Assembly: GCA_029260015.1 (NCBI GenBank)
Contig: JAJDEB010000036.1
Coordinates: 620,001 to 684,000, forward strand
Source: Phycisphaerae bacterium
GTDB taxonomy: Bacteria > Planctomycetota > Phycisphaerae > UBA1845
Direction: 5' to 3'
Length of the DNA: 64,000 bases
In this document: piece by piece, positions 32,678-43,056 of the stretch
Layout: each line of letters opens with the position of its first letter
Position numbering within the stretch: the stretch's first letter is position 1
Position numbers and translations under genes: made by a program
Notes under the pieces: generated by a model
What the model saw: only the letters and a program-made list of their open reading frames with translations
What the model was told of the DNA's origin: nothing
Databases searched by the model: none

Positions 32678-34576
32678 TTACACTTCGAGCCGTTCGACTT
32701 TAGCCACTGGCGTCTTAGCTGAGTGTATGTTGCAGTTGCGGCCATTGGCTTTGGCTTCGTACAGCGCTGTGTCGGCGACCTTGAGCATTTCCTCGGCGTT
32801 TTTCATTGACGGGCTCATCTCAGCAACGCCGCCACTGACTGTGACCGACTGCACAAGATCATTGTGGGCGATCTTGTTCGATTCGACCATGACACGCAGT
32901 CGTTCGGCCGCTATGAGCGCCATTTCTGCATTGGCATCCGGGCAGAGAACCAGGAATTCCTCTCCCCCCATGCGAAACACGCATTCGCCCTTTCGCGTCC
33001 CGTTGCGCAAAACGCGAGCCGTTTCTCTTAATACGACATCACCGACGTCGTGACCATAGGTGTCGTTGCACTTCTTGAAGTTGTCTATGTCGAGAGCGAT
33101 GCAGGACAGCGACGTTGACTTTCGGCGTGCCAATTCCCAATACTCGTTCAATCGGTTCATAGCCTCGCGACGATTGTACAATCCTGTCAATTCGTCCGAC
33201 GTGGCCATTCGCTGAAGTTTCTCATTTAAGGTGGCTAGCTCGGCATTGGTTTTGTGAGCGACACGCTGCTCCGCTGCAAGGTTGGCCTCCAGATTCAACG
33301 TGCGCAAGCCTGCTTTCAGTCGAGCAAGCAACTCAATCTTTTTCCAGGGTTTGATCAGGAAATCATCTGCACCGGCATCAAAGGCTTTGCTGAGCACATC
33401 GTTGTCAGTGCTACTGGTCAATACAATCACATATACGAACCCAACCACTTCGCAGTTTCGCAGGGCTCCACAGAGTTGCAGGCCATCCATCTTCGGCATG
33501 TTCCAATCGGTGAGTACCATATGGAACCCTTCAGAGCGAATGGCCTTGAACGCGTCGAATCCGTTGGTCGCAGAATGAACCTCGTATCCCGCGTCAGTCA
33601 ATGCGTCGACGAGGACTTTGAGCGAAACGGGGTCGTCATCCACAACAAGGATGGGAACCTGATCGCGCGATGCACGGGCATGGGAATCTCGAAGTGATGG
33701 AATATCCGTTTTGGTCGGCACGGAAAACACCGAGCCGAGTTCATGCCATTCGGTCTTGGCAAGATCGAACGCCTCCCAGAGAGGTTCGGGGTCAAACCGC
33801 ATCGACAAGCCATGGTCGATGACTTCAACCAGGTCTTCCTGATAAATCTTCGGATTGACAAATGTCGTTGCAAAGGCATTGGCTAGGCGAAGATGCGCAA
33901 TTAGTTTCTTGGATCGATCGGCAATATCAACATTGTCAAGGTCAGGCGTTTCCTGGTGTCTGACGGCGTCGCAAAACACATCAGCCAGATGCCAATCTGA
34001 CATCATTTCAGCAGAGAGTTCATTGTGATCAATACCGAATGAGGTCCGTTCAAGTTCACAGCGCTGGTCTGCGTCGACGCCATCCGTTCTCGCGATGATG
34101 TCTTCATAATCTTTGGAATGCGTGAACGCGAGCCCCAATGCGCCGATTTCACTCAGCAATGCCATGGTGAATGCCTCGTCGTGGGCGCAGGTGTTAAACA
34201 TGGATGTCAGGTGGCGCGCCGACACTGCCCGGGCAAGGGACTTGGACCAGTATTCCTGATACTTGAATTGGCTGGTTCGGGCGTCTTGGCCTGTATCGAT
34301 TAGGGACATGCCAAGGACGAGGTTGCGAACAGCCGGTCTGCCCAGCAGATTGACCGCCATCGACAGAGATGCGATGGTTCGGGAGATTCCAACGAGAGGG
34401 GAATTGACGAGTTTCAGTAGACGCGAAGAAAGTGCAGGATCGGTTTCAACGGTAGCGGTGATTTGGCTGATGGGCGTACTTTCTGCATCGAGGAGGCGCA
34501 AAAGCTCCAGCGCAACAGCCTTCGGGGAAGGCAGTCGTCCGGCGCGTCTTATGTCCTCAAATGCGGCACTTCTCAT
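32678..34576 (-). CDS. HDOD - receiver - GGDEF signalling protein
   Basis: 632 residues. HDOD domain (about 10-210; RLPSPKAVALELLRLLD, TDPALSSRLLKLVNSPL). Receiver (about 303-420) with PILVVDDDPVSL, the phospho-acceptor Asp in MVLTDWNMPKMDG and the Lys in FLIKPW. GGDEF (about 460-630) with DELTGLYNRRE, ALDIDNFKKCNDTYGHDVGD and an intact GGEEF, so diguanylate cyclase activity is likely. The product-inhibition RxxD motif upstream of GGEEF is RKGE, so feedback inhibition is probably lost. Follows the PilZ-receiver gene on the same strand after 250 bp. Confidence 0.92.
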   Translation of the reverse strand: MRSAAFEDIRRAGRLPSPKAVALELLRLLDAESTPISQITATVETDPALSSRLLKLVNSPLVGISRTIASLSMAVNLLGRPAVRNLVLGMSLIDTGQDARTSQFKYQEYWSKSLARAVSARHLTSMFNTCAHDEAFTMALLSEIGALGLAFTHSKDYEDIIARTDGVDADQRCELERTSFGIDHNELSAEMMSDWHLADVFCDAVRHQETPDLDNVDIADRSKKLIAHLRLANAFATTFVNPKIYQEDLVEVIDHGLSMRFDPEPLWEAFDLAKTEWHELGSVFSVPTKTDIPSLRDSHARASRDQVPILVVDDDPVSLKVLVDALTDAGYEVHSATNGFDAFKAIRSEGFHMVLTDWNMPKMDGLQLCGALRNCEVVGFVYVIVLTSSTDNDVLSKAFDAGADDFLIKPWKKIELLARLKAGLRTLNLEANLAAEQRVAHKTNAELATLNEKLQRMATSDELTGLYNRREAMNRLNEYWELARRKSTSLSCIALDIDNFKKCNDTYGHDVGDVVLRETARVLRNGTRKGECVFRMGGEEFLVLCPDANAEMALIAAERLRVMVESNKIAHNDLVQSVTVSGGVAEMSPSMKNAEEMLKVADTALYEAKANGRNCNIHSAKTPVAKVERLEV

Positions 34577-34827
34577 TGTCAGATCTCAAACCCAAACCGC
34601 AGAACTCGCGATCGAAAGGGATATGGTCGTCAGGAAGTGCCACATGCTGGCACCAAGACCAGTCCGATAACAACTTGAGCAATCTATCTTGCGATTTTGC
34701 CGACGATTCACCCAGGTTTGAATTGCCTGGTTCTTTGGCTTCAATATCGCCTTTTGGCGACGAGCAGTTTGAAAAATCGCGGCATCTCCAAACTACCTGT
34801 TGTTGTATATCGGCAATATCAATCGGT

Positions 34828-35937
34828 TCATGATTCGTCGGGGCATTGGGGAATTGTGTCCGGAACAACTGAAGAGCGAACCTGGAGGCATAACTGGATC
34901 AACTCCTCTACTTCTTGTTTGATTTGATCAAAATCGGCAGACGCAACCGTCGCCTCTTCGACCTTGGCCGCCTGATCAGTCAGCACCTCAAAACCATAGC
35001 TGGTGCCTTCACCTTTGAGAACCCGCGCTAGAGACTCGAGTAGGGCACCGTCCTTCTGTGCCAGAGCGTCTTCGATCGAACGAATACGACTCGGCAGGTT
35101 TGCAACGAACGCTTCAATGAAGTCCATCATTGAAGGGTCATTTGTTAACGTACTGAATATGGGCTCTTCACTGACGGCTTCGAGGATCCGCGACAGATTC
35201 CCATGGGTGTGCGGTTTCGCAAGGTAATCGTCACACCCCGCTTCCAGACACTTCTGACGATCTTCCGGCCGCGTCATCGCCGTCGCCGCGACGATACGAC
35301 CCGTATAACCTTTTTGGCGCAGCGCCTTTGTGGTATCAAAACCGTTCATTTTGGGTAGTTGAATGTCCATCAGAATCAGGTCATATATCTTTTGCCCGAC
35401 CATTTCCAACGCGGTCTCACCATCCGTCGCAGCATCGACCTCTGCTCCGAGTTTGGCTAGCATCGTCGTTGCCAGGCGACTGATCATGGGGTCATCTTCA
35501 ACGAGCAAAACCCGATGGTGGATCGCCGCCCTGCAATAATGTTGCGGGTCAATATTCTGATTGAACCGAATCCGAATCTCATGCACGTTGCCCGAAACAA
35601 AACTGCAACCCACAACACAGCCACCAACATCTGACCATGAACCATGTAAGGAAATAAGTCTTACATTGCAATCAGATCCCGCATGAATGTATCCACCAAA
35701 AAGAAAAGATATCCCGCCCTGACTCAGGTCGATGGGTTCGACAATGTACCTGACAGATTCCGGATCTCCTGGCTGTTTGATCTCAGCCGTGATGTGTTTT
35801 TGCCTGTATTTGTATCGCTGATGCTGCCGCTTAGCCGCACCGGGCTCATCGGGCAATGCCTCGATACGTTCGATGAGTTTGTCGATCGCATCAGCGTCAC
35901 CGCGAATGGTTCGAATACTCTTGTTCGACTTTGACAC
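34828..35937 (-). CDS. PilZ - receiver - degenerate Hpt protein
   Basis: 369 residues from GTG 35937, chosen because GGGAGGAG lies six bases upstream; an ATG at 35985 would add 16. A PilZ-like domain (about 35-135; RQHQRYKYR with the arginine box, then DLSQGGISFLF) may bind c-di-GMP. The receiver (about 140-260) has LLVEDDPMISR, LILMDIQLPKMNG and the Lys in YLAKPH. The C-terminal helical domain resembles Hpt, with LARVLKGEGTSYGF, but the phospho-accepting His of HxLKG is Arg. So it may bind partners without passing phosphate. It is next to a GGDEF protein. Confidence 0.85.
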   Translation of the reverse strand: MSKSNKSIRTIRGDADAIDKLIERIEALPDEPGAAKRQHQRYKYRQKHITAEIKQPGDPESVRYIVEPIDLSQGGISFLFGGYIHAGSDCNVRLISLHGSWSDVGGCVVGCSFVSGNVHEIRIRFNQNIDPQHYCRAAIHHRVLLVEDDPMISRLATTMLAKLGAEVDAATDGETALEMVGQKIYDLILMDIQLPKMNGFDTTKALRQKGYTGRIVAATAMTRPEDRQKCLEAGCDDYLAKPHTHGNLSRILEAVSEEPIFSTLTNDPSMMDFIEAFVANLPSRIRSIEDALAQKDGALLESLARVLKGEGTSYGFEVLTDQAAKVEEATVASADFDQIKQEVEELIQLCLQVRSSVVPDTIPQCPDES

Positions 35938-36446
35938 GATCAACTCCTCCCGCTGGCCACTTCTCCTGTTGACCACTTCTCGCACTGGCTCTGCCGCCCC
36001 ACTATTCGAATGTGTTCAAATCGTGTGAACTCAACAGTTCAGCGCAGTGCGAATGGTCGTAAGTGCGCGGCACTTCTTCTTTTCTACAAAGGTATTCGCC
36101 CACTTGGGTCAACGACTCAAGCGGTTTAGCAAGACTGGAATGAAGCGCCTGCGACGGATCAATTCAACGATTTGTCAATTCATCGACGTTGTCAAACAAC
36201 CTGTTTTTTCAACCATGATTGAATCGAATTCAATGACACGGTGCGCATTCGACAACACGTCAAGCTAGATTTGATTAAGCCATTGCGCCCGAAATTCAAC
36301 GCTATGTGCAGGCATGTGAATTGACATCGATTGGCTGAACGAACGTAGCAAGCCAGGTGCATGGTACGCTTACCAAAATTGGTTGAGGCAGCGTTTCGTT
36401 GAATAGGAACCGTGATTGCATCGGTTGGGTGCGATGCCAAGCGTAT
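35938..36446. other. Non-coding gap
   Basis: About 510 bp between the PilZ-receiver gene and the end of the STAND ATPase gene, both on the minus strand. I find no convincing gene, RNA or repeat. It should contain the promoter of the PilZ-receiver gene. Confidence 0.5.
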
Positions 36447-39299
36447 TCAAGTCGCCGACGAATCACCGCGCGAATCTTCGGCGATATCGTGTGCAACCTG
36501 CTCAATGCGGGCTTGGTCTTTGCGATAAATACCAATGGACCGCGCGTCGCCCGGAAGGTTTGCTTCATACCAATTGAGCGCGTTGGCGATGTCATCTTTG
36601 GCCTTCGCAATTAGCTCAACAGCCAGTTGAAGCATCCCGTCACCCTTGGCTTTTGACGCCTGAGCCCGCCGAATGCGGGATCGCAAGGCGTACCTGATGG
36701 CCAGACTGCGCTCATCGCGCGGTGTTTGTTGCTCGCCCCACTCGATGCTCTTTTGAAGGTCTTCCTCTGCACCATCAAGGTCACCGCGAGCCTGACGAAT
36801 GCTGGACCGCGAGGTGTAATCGATCGCCAGACTGCGCTCATCGCGCGGTGTTTGTTTCTCGCCCCACTCGATGCTCTTTTGAAGGTCTTCCTCTGCACCA
36901 TCAAGGTCACCGCGATCCTTCCGAACGCGGGACCGCGAGGCGTACCAGATGGCCAGACTGCGCTCATCGCGCGGTGTTTGTTGCTCGCCCCACTCGATCG
37001 CTGCATTGATATGCTTATCGGCCGTAGATAGTTGACCGATGAGCACGAGATGCCAGGCCACGTCAGATCGCAACCGGTTCGATTGATTGTCTAGTGACTG
37101 AGGGGCACCGTCTAATACAGATTCGACGTGCGGAAGCGTTTCATTGCGATGTTGGAACAACTCATGATTGCTAGTGTCAGAGAATATTTGGATCAAGGCA
37201 TCGATCAGCCGATAGAGGGTCGTTTCGTTTCGGCTATCGTTTTCCTCGCTCGCGCGGAATCGGGCCATGTCCTGGGTGAAGCGGTGAAGCGACGCTGATT
37301 CTCCGTCCCATTCCAGGACGCCTCCATCGCGCAGTGTATCGAGGGCGTTGGCGGTGGCGACATCATCAAGGCCCGCTCCAGCGGACAACAGATTCATCGG
37401 GATCGAATCTGCGTTTAGGTGGGCAGCCGCCAGCAGGACCGGCTCGGCTGGTGTGCCCATGACATCACGCACCAGCACGTCGTAGGCGTCGGCCATCCCT
37501 TGTGCGTGGTGGTCGGGCGCAGTCGATGCCGACTTGACATCTGCCAAAGGGTGCGATTTGTCGCTGAGGCTGGCGGTCTTAAGCGCCTCAAGCAATTTTT
37601 CCGGATCGGCGTAGATGGTTTTGTTCAGGCAGGCGGCCATGTAGTTTAGGCCAAGGGCGTTGAACCTGACGTGCCGCGCGATCTGCGCCATGGCGTCGGT
37701 CCGTTCGCCGGTTGGTTGCTTGCTGAATGCAGAAGTCGCGTAAGTTATTTCCGGGCGCGGTTCATTCCCGCGATGAGACCAGAGGATGTCGTCTGCGGCT
37801 TCTTCGCTCAAAGTCGGTAGTTCAAAATTCAGTCCGTTTTGCGGGCTGAAGTCGCTGCGAATGGTCGTGGCGATCGCCCGAGCGGGCTTGTTGGGTCGCC
37901 ATTGGTTGATCACTACTGGATCGTCCACATTGTCGAGCACCAGCAACGCCCCGACGCGAGCGGCAAACTCGAGGATCGCACCGCGAACATCTGCCGGCTC
38001 TTTCGCGGGACTGTTTGGGATAATCCTTTTGAGCAATTCTGATGCCGACGTTTCGAGCACACCGGTCTGAGCTTGCAACCAATAGCGGTGTGGCCACTTC
38101 TCGGCGTAGTCCTCATGAAATACATAGCGGCGGGCAATAGCACTCTTGCCCCGCCCCGTGCCACCGCTGATGACCACCACGCGCGGGTCGTCTGAATTTA
38201 TGCAGGCTTGATGAAGATCGGCGAGTACACCGTCGCGTCCTTTAAGCGTCGCGCGATTGTCGGTGATATTGACGAGATCGAAGTTGTTGTTGGATTTCGG
38301 AGCAATTTGGACACCGTGTGTCTTGAATTGCTGTTCGATAAACTCGACACCCTTGGCAATCTTATCAAGCTTTGCCATCACCTCCGTGTGCGCGGTATTG
38401 ATTTCTCCAAGAATCGATTCAACATCAAGTCCGCTGTTGTTCCCTACAGCCCGCCCCACTACCGGTGCCCTGGTTTGGATGGCTTGGGAAAGTGCGGAAA
38501 GATGCGCCTCGATTTGTTGCTGACCCGTGAATAATTCTTCTAGACGGTCCGACGTTCCCGAAACTGTGGCGAGGATGTCGCGCACGTCGGTCATCATGTC
38601 GCGCATCAATCGCAGTTGCAGCGCGGCGTAGGCGGGATCATTCTTCTCAAACGCCCTCTTTGCACTGATGTGCAGCGCGTGCGGAAAATCATCCGTGAGT
38701 TTCCCACCGATGAGCAGTCGAGTCGCCTTGGTCAGCTTCTTCGTTCCGACGGCTTTGCCACCGGGCGTGACTATGCGTTTGACTTTTTGTGCAATTGACG
38801 CGTCGGAAACCCTGCCATCGAGGTACTTTAGAAATCCAGCCCAGACTTCTGCATCCAGCGCTTTCGCTTCATTGAAATTGTCGGACGACATTGCGAAGAG
38901 CCTGGTCACCACATCTTCATTGAGTCCTTGCAGACTGTTTGCATCGGCAACCGCAAGCCAGCATTCCGCGGCTTTGAGGGCCAACACTTCCAGTCGATAA
39001 CAAGTGGCATCGTCGAAATCCTTTCCAATCGCATATGCCTTTAGCTTTGCTGCAGTGGTTTCGCCAACGATACGACGCAAGTCGTCATTTTGAAGATAAT
39101 CCCTGGCGTATGCTGGCGACGCGGCAAGTTTCTTGGCGAGTTTGTCGCTACACTGGTTCAGAAAATGAGTGCCAATGCCACCGGCAGCCAAACCCGCAGC
39201 CGTGGCGATCGCGGCACCGGGCCACAACGTGGTGACGGCCGCAGAGCCAGCAATGGCGCCGCAACCAAGAAGCAATCGGTTGATGATAGGTGTGTCCAT
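36447..39299 (-). CDS. STAND/NB-ARC-type ATPase with C-terminal TPR repeats
   Basis: 950 residues from ATG 39299 (an in-frame start at 39359 would add 20; no clear ribosome site for either). The N-terminus has a Gly/Ala-rich hydrophobic stretch (about 7-45) that could be a membrane-acting effector. A helical region follows, then the NTPase: Walker A GGTGRGKSAIARR (about 376), Walker B ALLVLDNVDD (about 450) and ATTIRSDF. The C-terminus holds TPR-like repeats; three units of 42 residues (IEWGEQQTPRDERSLAI core, about 763-878) are nearly identical. This layout, sensor repeats plus STAND ATPase plus N-terminal effector, is common in bacterial immune NLR-like proteins; that role is inference. Confidence 0.8.
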   Translation of the reverse strand: MDTPIINRLLLGCGAIAGSAAVTTLWPGAAIATAAGLAAGGIGTHFLNQCSDKLAKKLAASPAYARDYLQNDDLRRIVGETTAAKLKAYAIGKDFDDATCYRLEVLALKAAECWLAVADANSLQGLNEDVVTRLFAMSSDNFNEAKALDAEVWAGFLKYLDGRVSDASIAQKVKRIVTPGGKAVGTKKLTKATRLLIGGKLTDDFPHALHISAKRAFEKNDPAYAALQLRLMRDMMTDVRDILATVSGTSDRLEELFTGQQQIEAHLSALSQAIQTRAPVVGRAVGNNSGLDVESILGEINTAHTEVMAKLDKIAKGVEFIEQQFKTHGVQIAPKSNNNFDLVNITDNRATLKGRDGVLADLHQACINSDDPRVVVISGGTGRGKSAIARRYVFHEDYAEKWPHRYWLQAQTGVLETSASELLKRIIPNSPAKEPADVRGAILEFAARVGALLVLDNVDDPVVINQWRPNKPARAIATTIRSDFSPQNGLNFELPTLSEEAADDILWSHRGNEPRPEITYATSAFSKQPTGERTDAMAQIARHVRFNALGLNYMAACLNKTIYADPEKLLEALKTASLSDKSHPLADVKSASTAPDHHAQGMADAYDVLVRDVMGTPAEPVLLAAAHLNADSIPMNLLSAGAGLDDVATANALDTLRDGGVLEWDGESASLHRFTQDMARFRASEENDSRNETTLYRLIDALIQIFSDTSNHELFQHRNETLPHVESVLDGAPQSLDNQSNRLRSDVAWHLVLIGQLSTADKHINAAIEWGEQQTPRDERSLAIWYASRSRVRKDRGDLDGAEEDLQKSIEWGEKQTPRDERSLAIDYTSRSSIRQARGDLDGAEEDLQKSIEWGEQQTPRDERSLAIRYALRSRIRRAQASKAKGDGMLQLAVELIAKAKDDIANALNWYEANLPGDARSIGIYRKDQARIEQVAHDIAEDSRGDSSAT
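36664..37004. repeat. 126-bp tandem repeats inside the STAND ATPase gene
   Basis: The core CCAGACTGCGCTCATCGCGC recurs at 36701, 36827 and 36953, exactly 126 bp apart, with near-identical sequence between. About 2.7 copies. They encode the 42-residue TPR units. Confidence 0.9.
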
Positions 39300-39503
39300 G
39301 TCATTGATAATAGTAGTCAAAAAGCAACCTAAGTATAGGCGAGCGGGCGCATCGACCACTATAACTCTAGCGATCGCCGTAATCCAAAGGCGATGATTGG
39401 CGACGGTGCGTTTCTATGGGATAATATTGCGCGGTGCCGATCTCACGTTCTTGAACGGGCCGCCTGACAGCAACATTGCATTTTACGTCTCTGGGAAATG
39501 GGC

Positions 39504-40091
39504 ATGTCAACTCCCGAATTCAATTCGAACGATGCGACCGCGATTCTGTCCTTGCTGTGTGACGGCGATAGTGATGCCGCCGATCAACTGTTACCGCTTG
39601 TCTACGGCGAGCTGCGGGCGTTGGCTGGTCATCTGTTTGAGCATGAGCGGGCGGCTCACACTTTGCAACCTACGGCGCTTGTGCATGAAGCTTATGTCAA
39701 GTTGATCCGTGCGGAAAATGTGGATTGGAACGGGCGGGCCCACTTTATGGCCGTTGCAGCCAAGGCGATGCGGCAGGTGTTGGCCGATCATGCTCGCAAA
39801 CGCAATGCCGAAAAGCGTGGCGGGCGCGATTGGCAGCGGGTCACGCTTGACGACGCCTTGTCTGATTGGCAATCTTCTGATGTCGATGTCCTTGAATTCA
39901 GCGAAATTATTGACGAGTTGGCCAAGCTCAGCCCGAGGCAGGCGCAGATCGTGGACCTTCGCGTATTTGGCGGACTGACCATCGACGAATCGGCGCACGT
40001 TCTTGGTGTCGGACCAACCACCGTCAAAGCCGATTGGCAAATCGCCAAGGCATGGCTCAAGCGCGCCCTGGCGGACAAGGACGCGTCATGA
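39504..40091 (+). CDS. ECF-type sigma factor (kinase-linked group)
   Basis: 195 residues from ATG 39504 (GGGAA seven bases upstream). Similar to the factor at 104: LPLVYGELRALAGHLF, TALVHEAYVKLIR, AMRQVLADHARKRNAEKRGG, and the HTH in IDESAHVLGVGPTTVKADW. The stop overlaps the kinase start (ATGA). Divergent from the STAND ATPase gene across 200 bp. Confidence 0.92.
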   Translation: MSTPEFNSNDATAILSLLCDGDSDAADQLLPLVYGELRALAGHLFEHERAAHTLQPTALVHEAYVKLIRAENVDWNGRAHFMAVAAKAMRQVLADHARKRNAEKRGGRDWQRVTLDDALSDWQSSDVDVLEFSEIIDELAKLSPRQAQIVDLRVFGGLTIDESAHVLGVGPTTVKADWQIAKAWLKRALADKDAS

Positions 40092-42817
40092 ATACTTCGC
40101 GACATGATCAAATCGGTGAGCACTTTCTAAAGGCTCGCGAGCTTGTCGATGATGCCCGCCGCCAATACCTGACCGACCTAAGCGCTCGCGATCCTGAACT
40201 GGCCACAGAAGTTGAATCACTGCTGCACGCCGACGAGCAAGAAGTGGCTGTCCTCGACGAAACGGATAGCGGCGGTTTTTCCAGTCGATTACGGGCAGGC
40301 GCTGAAACCGATCTGGTCGGTCAAACGCTCGGGCGATATTCTGTCAAACGTGTGATCGCGTCCGGGGGCATGGGCACGGTTTATGAAGCGACGCAGGATA
40401 AGCCCAGGCGCACCGTCGCACTGAAGGTGATGAAGCGGGGTTTGGCGTCAGCATCGGCGCTGCGACGATTCGAAGTTGAAGCGCAGATTCTCGGGCAACT
40501 GCAACATCCCGGCATCGCACAAGTCTTTGAAGCCAACGTTCACGAGAACGATGCCGATGGCATTCCGTACTTCGTGATGGAGTACATCCCCGACGCGTTG
40601 ACGATTACCGAATACGCGACGCGCAACAATTTCACGTCACGGGCGCGGCTGGAACTTTTTGCGCGGGTGTGCGATGCCATCCATCATGGCCACCAAAAAG
40701 GCGTGATCCATCGCGATTTGAAACCGGGCAACGTGTTGGTCGATGCATCCGGTCAGCCGAAAATCATCGACTTCGGCGTTGCACGGGCCACCGATCTCGA
40801 CGTGCAGATTACCACGATGCATACCGATGTCGGGCAGCTGATCGGTACTCTAGCGTACATGAGTCCCGAGCAAGTGACCGGGAATCCGCAGGCCATCGAC
40901 ACACGCTCGGATGTTTATGGACTTGGCGTATTGCTCTATGAACTGCTTGCCGGCCAAATGCCGCAGAACTTGCAAAACCGTTCACTCGTCGATGCGGCGC
41001 GGATCATTCAAGAGACGGACCCATCCAGACTCAGCATGGTGAGCACAACGTTTCGCGGTGACATCGAAACGATCGTCGCCAAGGCGCTCGAGAAGGATCG
41101 AGAGAGACGCTATCAGTCGGCTGCGGAGTTGGCGGCAGACATTCGCAGATTTCTCGGCAACCAACCGATTGCAGCCAGACCTGCAAGCGCGACGTACCAA
41201 CTCAAGAAATTTGCAAAACGTAACAAAGGGCTCGTCGCGGCAGGCTCGGTGGCGATGTTATTCTTGATCGTTGGGCTCATCACAACAACGTGGTACGCAT
41301 ACCGCGCGTCGCAAGAACGCGACGCCGCACTCGAAGCCAAGCACAAAATGCAATTGGAAACCGACAAAGCCAGCGCCATTAACGCATTCTTGATCGACGA
41401 TCTGCTCAGCGCGGCTGATCCGGCTGACGGTATGGGGCATGATGTGACGATTGTCGCTGCGCTGGAAGCATCGGCGGACAGGATAGGCGATGCCTTCGCC
41501 AGGCAGCCGGAAGTCGAAGTATCGTTGCGGCGGGCGATCGGTGATGTCGCGCAGAAAATCGGTCAAATGGAACGGGCTGAACACGAGTATCGCAAAGCCA
41601 TCGAGTTGCAAGAATCACTACCAGTGATCGACGAAGCCGCGATTGCTGAAACCAGAGAACGATTGGGGTTTGCGCTTCGAATACGTGGTCGTTTTGATGA
41701 GGCGATAGTCACTTTTGAGCAGTTGGTACAATTCAGACGGACGCGAGCGAAAGAGGATCCGGTCGGCTTGGCACACGCACTTCATGGTTTGGCGTCGGCT
41801 ATCTATCGGCGTGGCGGTGAAGGAGCCCACGAACGAGCCGAATTGATTAACCGCGAAGCCCTGGCAATCTACGAGGCAGAGTTCGGCTCCGATCATCCAT
41901 CGACGCTGGATTCACTGGGAGCGCTTTCCACCACGCTTTATAGTCAGGGCAAAATTGAGGAATCGTTGGAGCTTCACGAGCGCGTACTTGCGGCTACGAT
42001 TCGCCAACATGGCGAAAAGCATTACGACGTTGCCCGATACAAGTATGACTTGGCGATCATCAATATGAAAGTCGAGAACTACGAGAAAGCGGAAGTCCTA
42101 TTGACGGAAACAACAGACACGATGCAAAAGCTGGCGGGCGAGGCCAATCCGTTTGTTGCAAAAGCGATCGGTCAACATGGTCGCCTCTATGCCAAACAGG
42201 GCGAATTTGAAAAAGCCGAACCGTACTACGTCGAAGCGCTGCGACTTCAACATGAACATCTGGACCCGGCGCACAAAGACTTGGCGTGGACGCTAACGTA
42301 TCTTGGCAGAGCGCGAGATGCGCTCGATAAATACGCAGAGGCTGAACTCGTTTGGAAAGAAGCGTATGAGGTGGCGAAGGTCACCAACGGACCGGAGAGC
42401 GTCAACGCAGCAGTTCGCTTGAACGACTGGGCGCGATGTCTGGCTGCCCAGTCCAAATATGAAGATGCTGAACCTAAGTTCCGCGAAGCGCAGCGGTTGT
42501 TGGAGATCGTTCTTGAACCGGGCTCGAAATCAATAGACCGAGGCCGCATTCAATTCGCATCGTGTTTGACCCATCTTGAAAAATTCGATGAAGCTGAGTC
42601 TCTACTTGAACAAACGTACCAATCCTTGACCGCTGCCAACAATCCAGATCAGACTACACTTGACGACACCATTGACGCGTTAGTCGAACTCTACATGAAG
42701 TGGGACCGACTCGAAGACGCCGAAGTATGGCGCGCCAAACGCCACGCCACCGACCTCGCCAAACCAACTGCCGAGTCTCAAAGCCCAACTCCAAAGACTC
42801 AAACCGATAGTCGCTAG
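40088..42817 (+). CDS. Ser/Thr protein kinase with C-terminal TPR domain
   Basis: 909 residues from ATG 40088 at the ATGA overlap. Kinase motifs: GGMGTVYEA (about 93), VALKVMKRG, HRDLKPGN (about 206), DFGVARA and YMSPEQ. Transmembrane helix at about 381-407 (SVAMLFLIVGLITTTWYAYRA). The outer part has six or more TPR-like repeats with HPSTLDSLG-type motifs (about 460-870). Same layout and gene order as at 691; the neighbouring sigma factor is the likely target. Confidence 0.93.
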   Translation: MNTSRHDQIGEHFLKARELVDDARRQYLTDLSARDPELATEVESLLHADEQEVAVLDETDSGGFSSRLRAGAETDLVGQTLGRYSVKRVIASGGMGTVYEATQDKPRRTVALKVMKRGLASASALRRFEVEAQILGQLQHPGIAQVFEANVHENDADGIPYFVMEYIPDALTITEYATRNNFTSRARLELFARVCDAIHHGHQKGVIHRDLKPGNVLVDASGQPKIIDFGVARATDLDVQITTMHTDVGQLIGTLAYMSPEQVTGNPQAIDTRSDVYGLGVLLYELLAGQMPQNLQNRSLVDAARIIQETDPSRLSMVSTTFRGDIETIVAKALEKDRERRYQSAAELAADIRRFLGNQPIAARPASATYQLKKFAKRNKGLVAAGSVAMLFLIVGLITTTWYAYRASQERDAALEAKHKMQLETDKASAINAFLIDDLLSAADPADGMGHDVTIVAALEASADRIGDAFARQPEVEVSLRRAIGDVAQKIGQMERAEHEYRKAIELQESLPVIDEAAIAETRERLGFALRIRGRFDEAIVTFEQLVQFRRTRAKEDPVGLAHALHGLASAIYRRGGEGAHERAELINREALAIYEAEFGSDHPSTLDSLGALSTTLYSQGKIEESLELHERVLAATIRQHGEKHYDVARYKYDLAIINMKVENYEKAEVLLTETTDTMQKLAGEANPFVAKAIGQHGRLYAKQGEFEKAEPYYVEALRLQHEHLDPAHKDLAWTLTYLGRARDALDKYAEAELVWKEAYEVAKVTNGPESVNAAVRLNDWARCLAAQSKYEDAEPKFREAQRLLEIVLEPGSKSIDRGRIQFASCLTHLEKFDEAESLLEQTYQSLTAANNPDQTTLDDTIDALVELYMKWDRLEDAEVWRAKRHATDLAKPTAESQSPTPKTQTDSR

Positions 42818-42937
42818 AGCTTTTTTCTGTATTCGGCTGTTCACCACACACCTTCAGTAAGTTACTGTCCATTCTTTAGTTACGGCAATTCGCGATCTTG
42901 CAACCAAGGCTTTCGCCACTGGAATTTCAGGACTCGA

Positions 42938-43056
42938 CCGACTGATTTCTTCCGTTTCGCCGTGATCTGATTGGAAGGACGACCTGCCGCGACGGCGCTC
43001 GATCCATGCTGTGTTGAACGGCCCAAAGCTGGGGGCGACTAATGGAGATTGATTTA
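42938..43056 (+). repeat. 119-bp duplicated leader, copy 1
   Basis: The 119 bases before the start of the secreted protein at 43057 are about 75-80 percent identical to the 119 bases before its paralogue at 45993, with no length change. It shares CCGACTGATTTCT, GTGATCTGA and ACGGCGCTCGATCCA blocks. Probably a common promoter and 5' leader. Confidence 0.75.

Noticed and set aside
36722..37031. Two repeat-bearing frames on the plus strand
   Set aside because: They are the antisense of the 126-bp TPR repeats of the STAND gene, and stay open only because the repeat length is a multiple of three.
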